From Dasypus novemcinctus (Eukaryota > Chordata > Mammalia > Cingulata > Dasypodidae): a stretch of DNA of 64,000 nucleotides. The stretch is from NCBI RefSeq assembly GCF_030445035.2, contig NC_080676.1:15166940-15230939 (forward strand), written 5' to 3'. The notes beneath the pieces were generated by a model. The model saw only the letters and a list, made by a program, of their open reading frames with translations, made no database searches and had not been told where the DNA came from. Both the position numbers and the translations under genes were made by a program. Of the stretch, positions 11,936-24,900 are shown piece by piece. Every line of letters starts with the position of its first letter. Positions within the stretch are counted from its first letter, which is position 1.

Positions 11936-13795
11936 ATAAGCAACTTTACTCTGACACTCCCACGCCTAACTGAATGCAACCAAATATCCTAAATAGAATG
12001 CATGAAGCAATCACAGGAGGACTCTGAAAAGCCAGTGGTGGCCCTGCCTCAATCCAAAGTGAGTCACTTTGAGCCTCCATCATCCCATAGAAGCGCTGAA
12101 CCAGCAAGAACTAGCAGAAATATCTTTTCTCAAAGATGTTGAGAAAGAAACAGAAAATAGTTACAACAGTTAAAAGACTGCAGTAATGGGGAAGGTGCCA
12201 AACCAAGAAAAAGGCTACATAAAACTTGCAGAATCTCCTGGTTCCCTGACTGTTCCTTTCCCAACCCCTTGCTGGCTCATCCAACCTGCACTCCAAGATT
12301 GGGTCCTTGCTTCTGGCTCCAGAGGCAGCACAGTAACCCTTGTGCACATACTGGGAGCAGGTAAACCTGGCCCAATCTGGTGGTGGTCATTCTGGGACTC
12401 ACTGTCCCAGAATTTGCCCGATGAGTAGGTGGCAGTTCACAAAGTTTTCCTACAGAACACTGTGGGAGAGCTGGTAAGTCATGCTGCCTGGGCAAAGGAT
12501 TGCTGACTGTAGGCCATACTGTGCAGAACCATGAGGAAACTCTTTTCTAGGGAAGACGGGACATTCAGAACCCCATAAAGAGAAGATTTCCAAGGGTCAC
12601 ACAAGACAAGATGCATGTGTAGAAGGGATCAGGGCCTCTGTGCTTTGGTCTGGAGCTATTTTCTAAACTCACCATCAACTGTTCCAATATGCACATTGTG
12701 GGAATCCTAGAAAGGAAGAGAGAAAGGGGCAGAGACAATTTTCAAAGAAATAATGGTTAAAAACTTCCCAATTTTAGTCAAAGACATGAATATACACATC
12801 CATGATGCTCAACTAACTCCAAACAGCATAAACACAAACAGACCCCATGCTGTGCCATTTTCTAATGAAACTATAAATTGCCAAAGACAGAATAAAGAAT
12901 TCTGAAAGCTGCATGTGAGAAACAATGTGTCACATACAAGGGTGCCTCAAAAAGACTGTTGATTTCTTATCAGAAACCATGGCAGCAAGAAGGCAGTGGG
13001 ATGATATATTCATAGTTCCGAGAACAAAAAATGGCCAAAAAAGAACTCTATATTCAGCAAAACTTTCTTTCAAAAATGAGGGAGAAAGTAAGAAATTCCA
13101 AGAGAAACAAAAGCTGAGAGACTTCATCACCACTTGACCTGCCCTACAAGTGATGCTGAAGAGAGTAGAAATGTTTAAAAGAAAGGTTTCTTAAATGAAA
13201 ACCACATTAAGAAATAAAGATCTCCAGTGAGGGTACTGACATGGGCAAATACAAAGGCCAGTACTATTGTATTTTTGGTTTATAACTCTACTTCTTTTTT
13301 CCTACAGGATCTAAATGGCAAATACATAAAATGTTATGATAAATTAATGGTTTGGGAATCTTAACATATAAACATGTAATTGGTGACAAGAGCTATATAA
13401 CGGTGGGGGGCGAATGGGTAAGGAAACTAGTTTGGGCATACTATTGAAGTTAAGTTGGTATCAAAGCAAACAAATTATTATGGATTTAAGATGTTAAATT
13501 TAAGCCCCAAAGTAACTACCAAAAAAATATTGGGGAATATGCATGCTCACAGAGACAGCATTTAGAGCATAGGTTGCCAGAGGCAGGCAGCAGGGGAAAC
13601 AGGGAGCTCAAGCAGAATGGCTGCAGTGCTTCTGTCTGGAGGATGGGAAAGTTTTAGTAATGGAAGGTGGTGAGGTGAGGATACCACATTACTGTGCATG
13701 TGAGCAATCCCATTGAATGGTATCTTTGGGAGAGTTTGAGAGAGCCAGTTTATGTTGTGTATAAGTTTCACAATTAAATTTAAAAAGCAAGAGCA
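11936..13795 (+). mobile_element. HAL1-like half-L1 element (ORF1 remnant plus 3' UTR, no ORF2)
   Basis: An L1-like 5' part (about 11936-12660, low confidence) is followed by an ORF1-type 3' region (12660-13550): 'caatatgcacattgtgggaa', 'aacttcccaattttagtcaa', 'atccatgatgctcaactaac', 'aaggcagtgggatgatat', 'caaaactttctttcaaaaat', 'acaaaagctgagagacttca'. It passes straight to an L1-type 3' end (13555-13795: 'gcataggttgccagaggcag' on) without any ORF2. This is the layout of HAL1 elements. Reading frame fully decayed. Confidence 0.6.
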
Positions 13796-14666
13796 ACTAA
13801 GGAGATGATGACAATTAAATGCAATACGTGATCCTGGATGGGATTTGGCAATCGATGAGGGAGACGCAAAGGAACATAGAGTACAAACCGATCTACAGGC
13901 CCTGACAGGATGTCTGTCTTAGGGTAACAGCTAAGGAAATTAAGATATTTAGGAGGGTGCTCAGACAATGGGAGCAAGACAAATCCATTTCCTGTAAATG
14001 GAGTGTAAGGTTGTCCATAAGGTTGAGATAGACCTTGGTTAACAGTGCTGGAAGAAGAAAGTCAAGGCGGAACGAGCATCAGCATTAACTTGCCACTTGG
14101 TCTAGTTAGGCCCTTCAGCACAGACAGGATTTGAACTCAGAATTGAAAGCAAGGCTGAATCTTTAGATGAGGAAATAATAAATACAGAAATAGAAAAAGA
14201 CGGTGGGCAGCTGGGAAGGAGAGGATACCTTTGCAGCAATTACATAGAGACCTCTCTATAGATCACCCCTTGGATTTCTTCTTCTGACTTAGCTCTCAAA
14301 AGAGTTTAAAGATATATTTTGGGTTCAATCATAATAATCCCTTCACAACTTCCTCTAAATGTTTCCTGACCTTTTTTACCTTCATTTTAATGGTATAAAT
14401 ATTATTCCTTTGGATTACCTCAAATCTATTCTAAGAGTGTGTGATGGATGTTTTGAATATTAATGTATGATACTGTAGCCTGTGAACTAGACTTCAAAAT
14501 TATGTACACAAAAGCAAGAATACAGGGCTTTTTAAAATAAAGCATCAATAACATTGGCTGAAATTCTGATTCACTGTACTTCAATATGCAGGCAAATTTA
14601 CCAATTTTGAGAGAAAAAAAAACCTTTGCCAAATGACCCAGAAACAAAATTTTAAATCATTGCAGT
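13796..14666. other. Intergenic, no feature seen
   Basis: No repeat or gene that I can support. Confidence 0.5.
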
Positions 14667-14679
14667 AGTTCCTATTCAC

Positions 14680-15113
14680 CCTTTTTTTTTTTTAAAGATT
14701 TATTTATTTATTTCTCTCCCCTCTCCCCCACCCCTGCTGTCTGTTCTCTGTGTCTATTTGCTGCATCATCTTCTTTGTCTGCTTCTGTTGTTGTTGTTGT
14801 CAGTGGCATGAGAATCTGTGTTTCTTTTCCTTGCTTTATCTTGTTGTGTCAGCTCTCCATGTGTGCGGCGCCATTCATGGGCAGGCTGCACTTTCTTTTG
14901 CACTGGGCAGCTCTCCTTATGGGGTGCACTCCTTGCAGGGCACACTCCTTGCACGTGGGGCTCCCCTATGTGGGGGACACCCCTGCGTGGCAGGGCACTC
15001 CTTGTGCATCAGCACTGCGCGTGGGCCAGCTCCACACAGGTCAAGGAGTCCCCGGGTTTGAACCATGGATCTCCCATGTGTACACTCTAACCACTGGGCC
15101 AAGTCCGCTTCCC
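14680..15113 (-). mobile_element. DAS-type tRNA-derived SINE
   Basis: Same family as 31008-31380, opposite orientation: poly(T) then 'aaagatttatttatttattt', the GC-rich DAS body, and the tRNA-like head ending 'ctgggccaagtccgcttccc'. Flanked by a 13-bp target duplication AGTTCCTATT(C/T)AC at 14667-14679 and 15114-15126. The longest open frames here (14775-15200, 14750-15061) are SINE sequence, not genes. Confidence 0.92.
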
Positions 15114-15126
15114 AGTTCCTATTTAC

Positions 15127-15845
15127 TCTTATTCACTACTATGAGTAATTTCAGATGTGCAAGGTTGATTTTTCTATTGTCAAGTTTTGTGATGAAATAA
15201 CTTTCCTTTCAGCAGCAGCTAAAAGATATTGAATGTCAAAGGAACAACAAGCAGTTTATTTTGTTTTTGCCTTAAAACCCAATTTTTACGTAAAAAGAAA
15301 GTCAACTAGCATAGCATTAACATTTGCTTTATATGGAAAGACCCTGAATTTGGTAAACCTTTATTTTTATCCCATACTTGCTATACTATGTCATTTCTTA
15401 CAAATTACCATCCAAGTTTGTTCACAGTCAGATATTAGGATACGTTTACATTAGGCATATATAAATTCAACTATAGGAAATGTGAAAAATAAATTAATGA
15501 ATCATAATTTTTCATAATCCTTTTCAAATTCTTCAAAACATTTAAAAATTAATAAATAATAAATGTGTTAACCTTGTTGAAAACTAACCTGAAAAAATGC
15601 ATTTGAAATGCTGGGGCTACAATTATCAGAAAATAACTGGAACATAGTAAATGCCTGATATTTACATTTAAACAAAAATTGCATTAACATACAACTTGAA
15701 AGATACCTCATTTAAGAGCAAACCTCACTTGGCTACATGTTACAATCATTAAAATCACCCTTAAAAATACCTGTACCTGGGCTCGACCTCCCTGAGATTC
15801 CTGATTAATTGGTCAAAGTTACATGAATATTTTTGAAAAAGTTCT
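15127..15845. other. Intergenic, no feature seen
   Basis: AT-rich spacer between two SINEs with no recognisable feature. Confidence 0.5.
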
Positions 15846-15855
15846 CCAGTGATTT

Positions 15856-16260
15856 TTTTTAAAGATTTATTTATTTTCCCCTCTTCCCTCCTCCCACCCT
15901 GCTGTTTTTGCTGTCTGTATTGTCTTCTCTTCTCATTTTCCCTCCTCTAGGATTCAACAGGATTTGATCCTGGAGACCTCTGATAGGGAGAGAGGTTCCC
16001 CATCAATTGTGCCACCTCAGTTCCTGGTTTCTGCTGCGCTTCACTTTGACTCTCCCCTTGCTTCTCTTTTGATGCGACATCAACCTGCCGCGTGACTCAC
16101 TTGTACAGGGCACTGGCTCACCACACGGGCACTCATGGAAACACTGGCTTGCTGCGCAGGCAGCTCTCTCTTCTTTTTCACCAGGTGGCCCCAGGGATTG
16201 AACCCAGGTCCTCCCATATGGTAGGCAGAAGCTCTATCACTTGAGCCACACCACTTCCAC
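15856..16260 (-). mobile_element. tRNA-derived SINE with an extra B-box-like unit
   Basis: Read on the minus strand it opens GGGTGGAAGTGGTGTGGCTC, has an A-box-like 'tggctcaagtgatag' and a B-box-like 'ggttcaatccc', and later a second unit ('aggatcaaatcctgttgaat'). It ends in A-rich sequence opposite the T run at 15852-15860. It is flanked by a near-perfect duplication CC(A/G)GTGATTT at 15846-15855 and 16261-16270. It shares its head with the SINEs at 46213 and 46321. Confidence 0.8.
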
Positions 16261-16639
16261 CCGGTGATTTTAATGTGCACCAGAATTTGAAAACCATTCA
16301 TCTGGTGTTTTCTTTCAAATTAACAAGGTGTGACCCCTGTAAAAGATGATGCAATCTTAGGCTTTTATTTCTAGAAGTACAGTTACCAGGCAAAGGAGAC
16401 AATCAGACACTGCAGTGGCCAGGTGGGTCTATGCCCTGTTCCAGTGGACAATATAAAGACTGATGTCTGAAGTCTGAACATTTGGTGTTATCTGATCTGT
16501 AAGCTTTTATAGCTTTTAGTGTGGAGGAGTGAAAAAGGCTGAACATTGTTGCTTGAATCTGGACATTTAGACCAAATTTATTTTTGCACTATCAGTATGA
16601 CAAATGAGTGAAAAAATATTAATGCACTACTGAATTTAT

Positions 16640-17040
16640 TATTTTACATTTTTTTCATTTTAAAGAAGCTTTAGGTTACATAAATGTCACATTAAGAATA
16701 TAGTGGATTCCCCCTCTCCTACTTTCCCCCATTAACACCATCTCTCACTAATGTGGTACATTTGTTATAACTGATGATCACATATTGAAGCACTGCTACC
16801 AACCATGGTCTATAGTTTTCATTATAGTCTATACTTTGCCGCACAATTTTACAGGTTTTGACAAAATGTGTAATGGCTTGTATCCATCACTGCAATGACA
16901 TGCAGAGCAATTCTGATGTCCCAGAAATGCCCCATGTTACACCTATTTTTTCCTCTCCCTCCCCTCAGAACCAACGGAATTTATTTTTTTGATTCAGATT
17001 GTACTAGTGCTGAAAACTTCAATTTGTTCATGACAGTAGT
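16640..17040 (-). mobile_element. Old L1-type 3' UTR fragment
   Basis: 'taaagaagctttaggttaca', 'tagtggattccccctctcct', 'cccccattaacaccatctct', 'gtggtacatttgttataact', 'gggttttgacaaaatgtgtaa'-like blocks follow an old L1 3' UTR widespread in placentals. Orientation and subfamily are tentative. Confidence 0.5.
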
Positions 17041-17625
17041 GATTTTTTTTTAAATGTCGACATTCTTTAAAATAAACTGTTGGAAGATTTTAAAGAGACA
17101 GAAAGAAGCAGTGAGTCCCAGAGGATGAGATGATGAGATGATTGTGAAAATCTGAAATGTTTATGTTGGAAAGCAGACTTAGGAAAAGTACAACTCCTTT
17201 GAAGTGCTGCCGTATGGAAAAGGCATTTAACTTAGTCTACCATTCTCCAAGAGGCAGAACTAGAGCCAATGGGAGCTAGTTAAGAAGGCAATTGATCTAA
17301 GATCAATATATGGAAAAGAATTCTGATAAGAGCTTGTCAACAACAGATACACAATCTTCAAAATGCCCAATCAGAGGCCAAGTAATCTGTCACGGACACG
17401 GGAAGGAAGCTGTACTCAATGATCTTCTTTCTTATTTCCTGAAAGAACCTCATGAAATTTGTATTAATGAGTCCTAGCAAGATTTAGCACTGGCCAAGTC
17501 TCTGCATGTAGTTGACCTAGGAGAAACTGCTTCCATTGTTGTCTTTCATTATAGAAATTTTATTTGTAGATTTTACTTAGATTGGCTTTTTTTTTCTTTA
17601 TTTAAAGTGACTGTATTAATTAACT
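17041..17625. other. Intergenic, no feature seen
   Basis: Between two L1 fragments, nothing recognised. Confidence 0.5.
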
Positions 17626-17790
17626 GAAAGGTCTCATGTGGGAAGGCAAGCATAGATTGGTACAATTTAAAAATGTGCTATCTTCAATTATAACAAATAT
17701 TCCACACCGATGCAAGTTGTTAATAAGAGAGTAGTATATGGGAATCCTGTATTTTATGCATGATTTTTCTGTAAACCCACTTCTTAAGAA
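17626..17790 (+). mobile_element. L1 3' end fragment
   Basis: 'aaaatgtgctatcttcaatt', 'taacaaatattccacaccga', 'tgcaagttgttaataagaga', 'gggaatcctgtattttatgc', 'tttctgtaaacccacttctt' match the L1 3' end also present at about 1575-1700. Confidence 0.75.
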
Positions 17791-19284
17791 AATGAATTGA
17801 TACCAGGTCCCACCTTCATAGAAAGGATTATAAAAGTTCTGGGATGGGGTCACATCATTAACGATATTTAAAAGTGCTTCTAACGTGAAGTTAAGGCTGA
17901 GAACAAGTAAACTACTTAATCTCTAAGATACTTCTCTAAAACTTCCAGATTATATATTTTTGTTTTCATTTAACTTCAAACAACAATATTTTTAAGTAAA
18001 TTAAAAAACTGTAATCATAATTAGCACTCTGATTTGAAAGCATAAAAGTTTTACAGAGCATGAAAGGATGTTCTGAATAATTCTGTAAATTACCAAAATA
18101 CAGTTATTGCTCTTTATCTTTAGGTGACAGGAACCAAAGGGAGAATGACAAAATTATATTGAGTGAGAGAATCAGCTTTCACAAACATTGCAACGGGCTA
18201 AAACTATAATTTAAAACCAGTAAGTTGAAATTTATTTTAATCTAATATTATTCTATCCTTGGCTCAATGAAAACCAAGAAAGCAAATACTATAAACTGAA
18301 GTCACACCTTAGCAGCTGATGATAAGAAGGCAAACAAAACTGGACTTGACAGTAAACTGTCAGTAGTATAATATGATTTTCCACCCCCCATCAAAAGTAA
18401 CTTATATTAAATGGTGTTAACAAAAATCTGAAATACAAGTACTTCTCTGTTTCTACACCTATACTTACCGAGCATACAAAATTCATGTGTACCACATTTC
18501 TATGAACAAACTGGCAAAGTAGTCCCTGTGGAGAAGAGAGGGCCTGACCTGAAATTAACACTTTGTAAAATCAGCAAGCCACATTCAGTAGTGAGGCACC
18601 TCCAGAGGTGGTCATACATGACCAAGTGAAGAAACTGATATTTTAAGCCTGGAAAAGAGAGTGAGATGAGGCATAAGAGGGAATGGGGGCAGGGAGGGAA
18701 TGGTTGTGATTATCCCTAATAAATATTTGATAATGTTATTGATAATTTTTGTATTTATAAATATTTGTGCACATATGAAAAAGCATTATTTTCTTCCTAC
18801 CATCTCCAAATGTAGAAATATAAACATTAGATAGAAGTTACAAAAGACAGATTTCAAGACAGTAAGAAAGAGCTTTGCTGTTACGATGTTAGACTGCAGT
18901 GAATTGCTCATCACTGGTTCTAACGCAAGGCTGATGCCTGCCATGTTTATAATTCCACACACATTGTTGGGTATGTAACAGACACCTAATAACTATCCAC
19001 CAATGAAGTTTTTAAGGTGATTCTGTATGATCATCAGCGAAAGAAATTTTGAAAGGGGATTTGTTTATGGTGAAGGTAGGGCAGAGATTGGACTACCTAG
19101 CTTTTAAGGCTAATTCTAAAAATGGAATCTTTGATGGTACAAATATAAACTGGCAAACTATAAGATAATTCTAGGTTTTTGGTTATTTGACAATCAAGCC
19201 ATCTCTAAATCTATTTTCTCTGAATAAATTATATATATTTTTCTAATACATGAGATTTTTATTAGTTAGCTTAAAATCAGCTAT
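17791..19284. other. Intergenic, no feature seen
   Basis: AT-rich DNA with no repeat or gene that I can support. Confidence 0.55.
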
Positions 19285-19600
19285 ACTGCTATACTAAGCC
19301 TTGAAACAGTGGCTTAACATATAAAGCTATTTTTCTCTTGTACAAATCTGTTGTGTGCCTGGCAGCTCTTAAGCGCAACTCCCTTCAAATAATGATGCAG
19401 GAGTCCAGGCATTTCAAGTGCTTCAAGGGTCACTGTACTGGGTTATTAAATACTTGGAATCAGGAGTGATTCACTTCTCTCATAGGCAATGGCCAAAAAC
19501 AGTCACATGGCCCCACTTAACTAAGTGTGGCTTGGAAATCTGTGAGAGCAACTGGATATTCAGTGAGCAGCTGACGTGTCATAAAAGTAAATAATTCTTG
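19285..19600. repeat. Old mammalian interspersed repeat, unclassified
   Basis: 'ccttgaaacagtggcttaac', 'agtcacatggccccacttaa', 'ctaagtgtggcttggaaatc' follow an old placental repeat with 'ccccaaaattagtggcttaa' and 'agtcacatggccccacctaactg'. Strongly diverged. Confidence 0.45.
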
Positions 19601-19774
19601 AAAATTAGGGTTCTGGGACATATGCTTCTGATTTATTATGTTACAAAGACAAGTAAATATTCTGCAATTCATGTTCTCCCCTCATTTTAGACCTTTAAAA
19701 AAGTAATGTAACATTGGAATATTTGCAAGAAAGTCTGTTGGAGGATAAATCTCTCTGACATTCAGTACAGACAG

Positions 19775-20172
19775 CATGCTAGCCAAACAAACAAACAAAA
19801 ATGGACAAAGGGTATGGGGAAAGGCAGGAAGAGATGAGAGGTGGAGGCGTCTTCGGGACATGGAGCTGCCCTGGATGGTGCTTCAGAGGTAATCACCGGA
19901 CATTGTAAATCCTCACAGGGCCTACATGATGGAATAGAGGAGAGTATGGGCCATGATGTGAACCAATGTATATGAGGTGCAGAGGTGCCCAAAGATGTAC
20001 TTACCAAATCCAATGGATGTGTCATGATGATGGGAACGAGTGTTGTTGGGGGGGGGGGGAGAGGGGGGGTGGGGGGGTGGGGTTGAATGGGACCTCACAT
20101 ATATATTTTTAATGTAATATTATTACAAAGTCAATAAAAAATAAAAAAATTAAAAAAAAAAAAAAAAAAAAA
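19775..20172 (+). mobile_element. Young xenarthran L1, 3' end only
   Basis: 5'-truncated L1 3' UTR: 'cattgtaaatcctcacaggg', 'gatggaatagaggagagtat', 'gtacttaccaaatccaatgg', 'tgtcatgatgatggga', a G-rich tract, then 'gttgaatgggacctcacata', AATAAA-like bases and a long A tail to 20172. It is little decayed. Confidence 0.8.
20048..20082 (+). other. G-quadruplex-capable tract in the L1 3' UTR
   Basis: Five runs of four or more G (12, 7, 7 and others) separated by one to three bases. L1 3' UTRs of many mammals contain such a tract. Confidence 0.85.
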
Positions 20173-21299
20173 GACACAACAATCTGAAATCTTAAGGCCA
20201 AAATAAGTATCCCAAATTAGTAGATATAATCTTTGTCATCAATGGCAAGTTACATGTGGGCTTCTGCTCGTTCTTCACATACTTTGAAATATAGTCAGAT
20301 TGATTATTAACTCCTGAGCTGCAACACTGTCTTACAAAACTTACTACTTTAGTCCTTTGAAGTTACTGTTTATCTTTTCAATGTCCCCTGCTATCTGCCA
20401 ATTTCTTCACCAATTTAATAAAGTTAAAATGGTCTCCTCTATTTTATGTAAATACTACTTTCCAAGACTGTTATTTTCAGACTGTTACTTACATGCAGTC
20501 AAGAATTTTCTAAGTTTCCGTTTTTTTCCAACTTCACCCATTATGACACTCTTAAGTTCTTAAGTAATCCATTTGCTGAATAGATTAATACAAATCCATA
20601 ATTCTGAAATTATAAAGTTTCAATTCCATTAATTTATCACATCATATCAAGAACCATACTAAATAATATGTTAAGATAGTGCTTGGTAAAACTCAACAAG
20701 CCACACCCAGCAAGCTATGAAATCTGTAACCACGGTAACAACAATAATTCCAGGAAAATACACATCAAGGGCACATTCTCCTTGGCATGTGAAAATCCAC
20801 TGTTTTCAGATGTTTCTATAATAACCATGTTTTAGTTTAAAGTTAGAAGTAAAAAGAATACCTCTATCATTATCTATGTTGTTGTGTTTAAAATCTTTTT
20901 ATTAAAAGTTGTTTTAAGTTTTGTAAAACCAAATTCATTCCTTCCAAAACACTTAATGAAAGTCTAATACTCATATATTAACTAAGCAGGTTATTTATAA
21001 ACTAACCACTCTCTCTCAGTCCATTGGCCCAGACTGCTGAGGGTAACACTGATAGACGTTCCAGTTAATAGCATCTTAGTACATCAGTCCATCCATCTTG
21101 GGGCCACCGACACATAATATTGTAGCCTTTTCAAGGAACAAACTCAAGTCTTGTTCTCAAGTCTTTATCTTACACATTACAAGTAAAGTACATACCGATT
21201 TCCTTTTACTTTTCCATGACCTGCTAAATTTAAAACTGTTTCCCCTCAGTAAATATCCTGACTTAAACACAATAAAATCTCAGGCAGATAGCCAACTCC
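20173..21299. other. Intergenic, no feature seen
   Basis: AT-rich DNA between an L1 tail and an L2 relic. Nothing recognisable. Confidence 0.55.
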
Positions 21300-21440
21300 A
21301 AATTACTCATTCACACTTGCATACATATTATGTGTCAAGCTGTATGCTAAACTCTAGAACTAAAAAGACTGAATGAGGTCCCATCCCTGCCCTCAAGGAA
21401 CTCATGGCATTATTGAGGACAAAGAGAGGTAAATAAGCAA
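21300..21440 (+). repeat. L2-like fragment
   Basis: 'tattatgtgtcaagctgtatgcta', then 'gaggtcccatccctgccctcaaggaactcatgg' is the common L2/MIR-associated wording 'tatgtgccaggcactgtgcta...aatccctgccctcatggagctta'. Confidence 0.6.
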
Positions 21441-21494
21441 TCCAGCAAGAAAAATGATAAGAGGGCCTTTTGGAGAAGTAGCATAGGTAATTAT

Positions 21495-21965
21495 GCTGTT
21501 ATGGTAATCCATTGCTGTGAAACAAGTTATAGTTGTCTCTGGTGGCTTTGTGGGTTGACTGAGTTTAGCTGGGTGGTTCTTGCTTGGGTGCAGTCAGATG
21601 TCAGTTGGGGTATAGTCATCTGAAGGTTACTAATGGGTTGGATGTCTAAATAACTCACTCACATGGCAGAAGTTGATGTGGGAGCTCATCTTCTGCTAGT
21701 ATCTGGAGTGCTAGCACATGGCCTCTCCAAATGGCATGTGCTGCTCATAGCAAGACACCTGGAGCACCCTAGGAGCAAATGTTCCAAGAGCTCCAAGCCA
21801 CAAGGCCTCTCATAACTAAATTTCAAAGTCAGGCAGAGTAACTTCCATTGGATTCCGCTTGCTACAGAGGGCCCGCCCACATTGTGGCGGAGCAACCACC
21901 TAAGAGTGTGAATCCTGGGAGACATGGCTCATTGAGGCCATCACTAGGAGTCTTGTAATTTAGGT
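21495..21965. repeat. Old mammalian interspersed repeat, unclassified
   Basis: 'ttatggtaatccattgctgt', 'gctgggtggttcttgcttgg', 'agtcatctgaagg', 'ctcactcacatggc', 'gcctctccaaatggc', and a 'cccacattgtgg...aagagtgtgaatcctgggag' end follow a well-known old repeat shared by placental mammals. I cannot give the family name with certainty. Confidence 0.55.
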
Positions 21966-24900
21966 TTTAATACATTTATTTAAAATTTTTCTCCCTTAGC
22001 TCAAGAACAACAATGGGGAAACTCCCCTGGGACAATATGAACATCAACAAAGTGCTTTAGAGTAAGTTGAGGAGCCACTTAAGTTATTCAGGAGGGAAAG
22101 GGTGATCAGGAAGGATGTGTGGTTACCATCTGAATAAGCAAGAGCTGGCATAAACTAGAACTACTGTAGTGCACCTTCCTTCAACAACTTCAGCGTGAAC
22201 AAATCTCATTAATTCTCAGAAAGTCAAAACAGAGATTATTTCTTTCACGTTCTATTTAAGGTACCCAAGTTTTTGGACCACAGGAATTTTGTTAATGCTA
22301 CACTTACAGTTTTGGGCTGATTCTGAAGAAGAAAACTGTGGCTTAAGTTCCCTGCCACAAGCAATTAAAAATACATTATTTTTACAAAAGGATCCTCTGG
22401 AACTCTTCCTCTTATATAGTTATTTCATTTACTCAAAATCTATTACTTTATCTGCTGCAGTCTGAGCACTCCTACACTGATTTCACTGTTGTTCCAGGAA
22501 CATATTCCCTACTGAGCATAGACTAACAGTTTTGAAGGCAGATAAATAAAAAACTTATCATTTCATAAATATAAAGTATGAATATGCTAGCTTAGTTACA
22601 CCTTATCCTAGTTATATCATACTGCAAAAAAAAAAAAGGAATTCCCGATAAAATGCTGTCCAATCTATATCATGTTTACTCCTATCAGTCTTTAAGAAAA
22701 ACTTTAAAAGTCTGTTTTTTAAAAATTAAGTTTTTGTCTTTTGCTTAAAATTTTCTCTATTAGCTATCTATATTGACCACAAGATGGGGCTGTGATGTCA
22801 GTTTTAGCAAGATTTATAAAATTAATAAACAAATATTTATGTAAACAGATGGAAATATTTAATAAAAGCTTAATATGATAATCTCATTTTCCAAATATGC
22901 ATTTTTTCATTTCTAAACCATTAATATCCAGGAAAAATGCTTTAATTTGTCCAGTTCTCACAAATTATTGAGATTTTGCAAATATAAAATTCTTTTGGGA
23001 GATACAGAATTACGTATCACCATGTAATTTCCTTAGGATTACTTTCTACCATATTCCATTAGAATCCTAATGGAAAACTTACTAAATTTTAACCTGTGTG
23101 GTAAGTCTTTTGAATTTTAAGAAAACGAAGTTCATTACCCAGTATACATCTACATAAAATTTTTATCTCCATCTCCAATCTTTAGGGTCTTTTTTATCTC
23201 ATGTTTATTTTGGAGTGAGAGTAATTTGAAAGGGATAGTATTTCTTTACATTATTCATTGCATGCCATATTCCATCTGTTAAAATTATTCTTTAGTTGAT
23301 TACTTGTATAATTTGTATCCTGAAATAGGCAGCAATTGCTTCCTAAAGAGTACAAATACTAATTCATATTCTTAGGCAACCATACTCAATACAGGCAGAA
23401 TAGTATGCCAATTGTTATTTGATTTCTAAAAAAAAATATCATCAACACCTCAGTGACATCTCTCAGTAGAGTGTACTCTTTTTTCAAAGGAATGTTTTCT
23501 AATCTGTTTCGCTCTACTTAGGATAAAACAAAAATTTAAGTTAAAGTTAACCTTTTTAAAGACTGTCAGAGCGATGCAAGATTTATAAAGTACTCACAAA
23601 ACTCTAAGTTGTATATTTACCTTCCAAATTTTTCTAATACCTTTGATCAAAATAACTTAGTTATATAGTAATTTTCCTTTTAAAAGCATGCCCATATTTT
23701 CTTTTCTATTGTTTTCATTATTTCTTTACTGTGTTTTTCTTCTATTTTAATCCAAATTTCATCACTTTTATTAAATAGTTTTATATTATTCCTCCATTTC
23801 TCTCCCCAGTGGCTTTTTCTTAATAAAGACTTATTCTAAAAGAAGTCTGTAGCGTGTTATTCTAAAAGACCACGGGATGGGGTTGGGGGAATGTGCTGTT
23901 TGACAAAGCCTGCTTTCATGAAACCTTAAAGTCTTAAAATTTTTCCAAAATAGTCAACATCTAGTCAAAGAGAGGTATTTATGCAGATAGACTCTGAACT
24001 GCGAATAAAAATTTTATTTGGCTTTTCTGCAACTTGAAAAGACCTGTTGAATAAGACAGGCCACTCTGTATTTTGAATCTAGATGGATTCCCAAAATGTC
24101 ATGCAGGCTTTCGTGGTTAGCAAGAACGGAAATTAATAAATACATATGAGAGACAACAAAATAGGCAGGAGGAAATACAGAGAGACAGCAAAATAGGCAG
24201 GAGGAAATATACAGAGATTTAGAAGGGAACGCTAAATGTATGTTTAATTTTTCCCATTTTTTTATTTTATAGAGGGCTATTTGTCTCCCTAGATAAATTA
24301 TCAATACAGGTAAATTACCTTTTTTTTTTTTCAAGGATTAAGCAGAATGAAGACAACTAATATAGTACCCTACTACTAAAGTATCTCTAGTTGGCAATAT
24401 TTGCATATTGATTTCTATATATATTAAGAATTAGGAAAAAAAATACCATTATAACGAACATTTAAAGCCCTTCTGTAATATACGTGCACATACACAAATG
24501 GATCTACTGACATAAATATACTACCATTTATTCAAATTAAGTTACAGAACAACCCCCTTCTCTCTATTGCATAAGTTACACAATATATGAATATATTTCT
24601 GCAGCAAAAGATTCAAGTGTGTTACTTATTTGTACCTCTGTTAGAAGTATAAAATGTAAAAGGTGAAAGTTCCATTTATTCAGCCATGAATTTCACACTA
24701 CTATCACAAGTGTTTTCCCATTTAGAATTTTTTTTGTAAATTTACATTCCCATATATCGTTTTGTTATTACTTTTAACATAAATAAGATGCCACCCTAAA
24801 TAATGCTGTAACCCCATTTCCTCGGGTTCATTTCTCTTAGAGATATTTCACTGCTGATAATACATCAATTTGCTTTTTCTTTTTAAAGTCTTCACAGTAT

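Noticed and set aside
14775-15200. 141-codon open frame on the plus strand
   Set aside because: It is the reverse of the DAS SINE body; similar frames occur in the other SINE copy.
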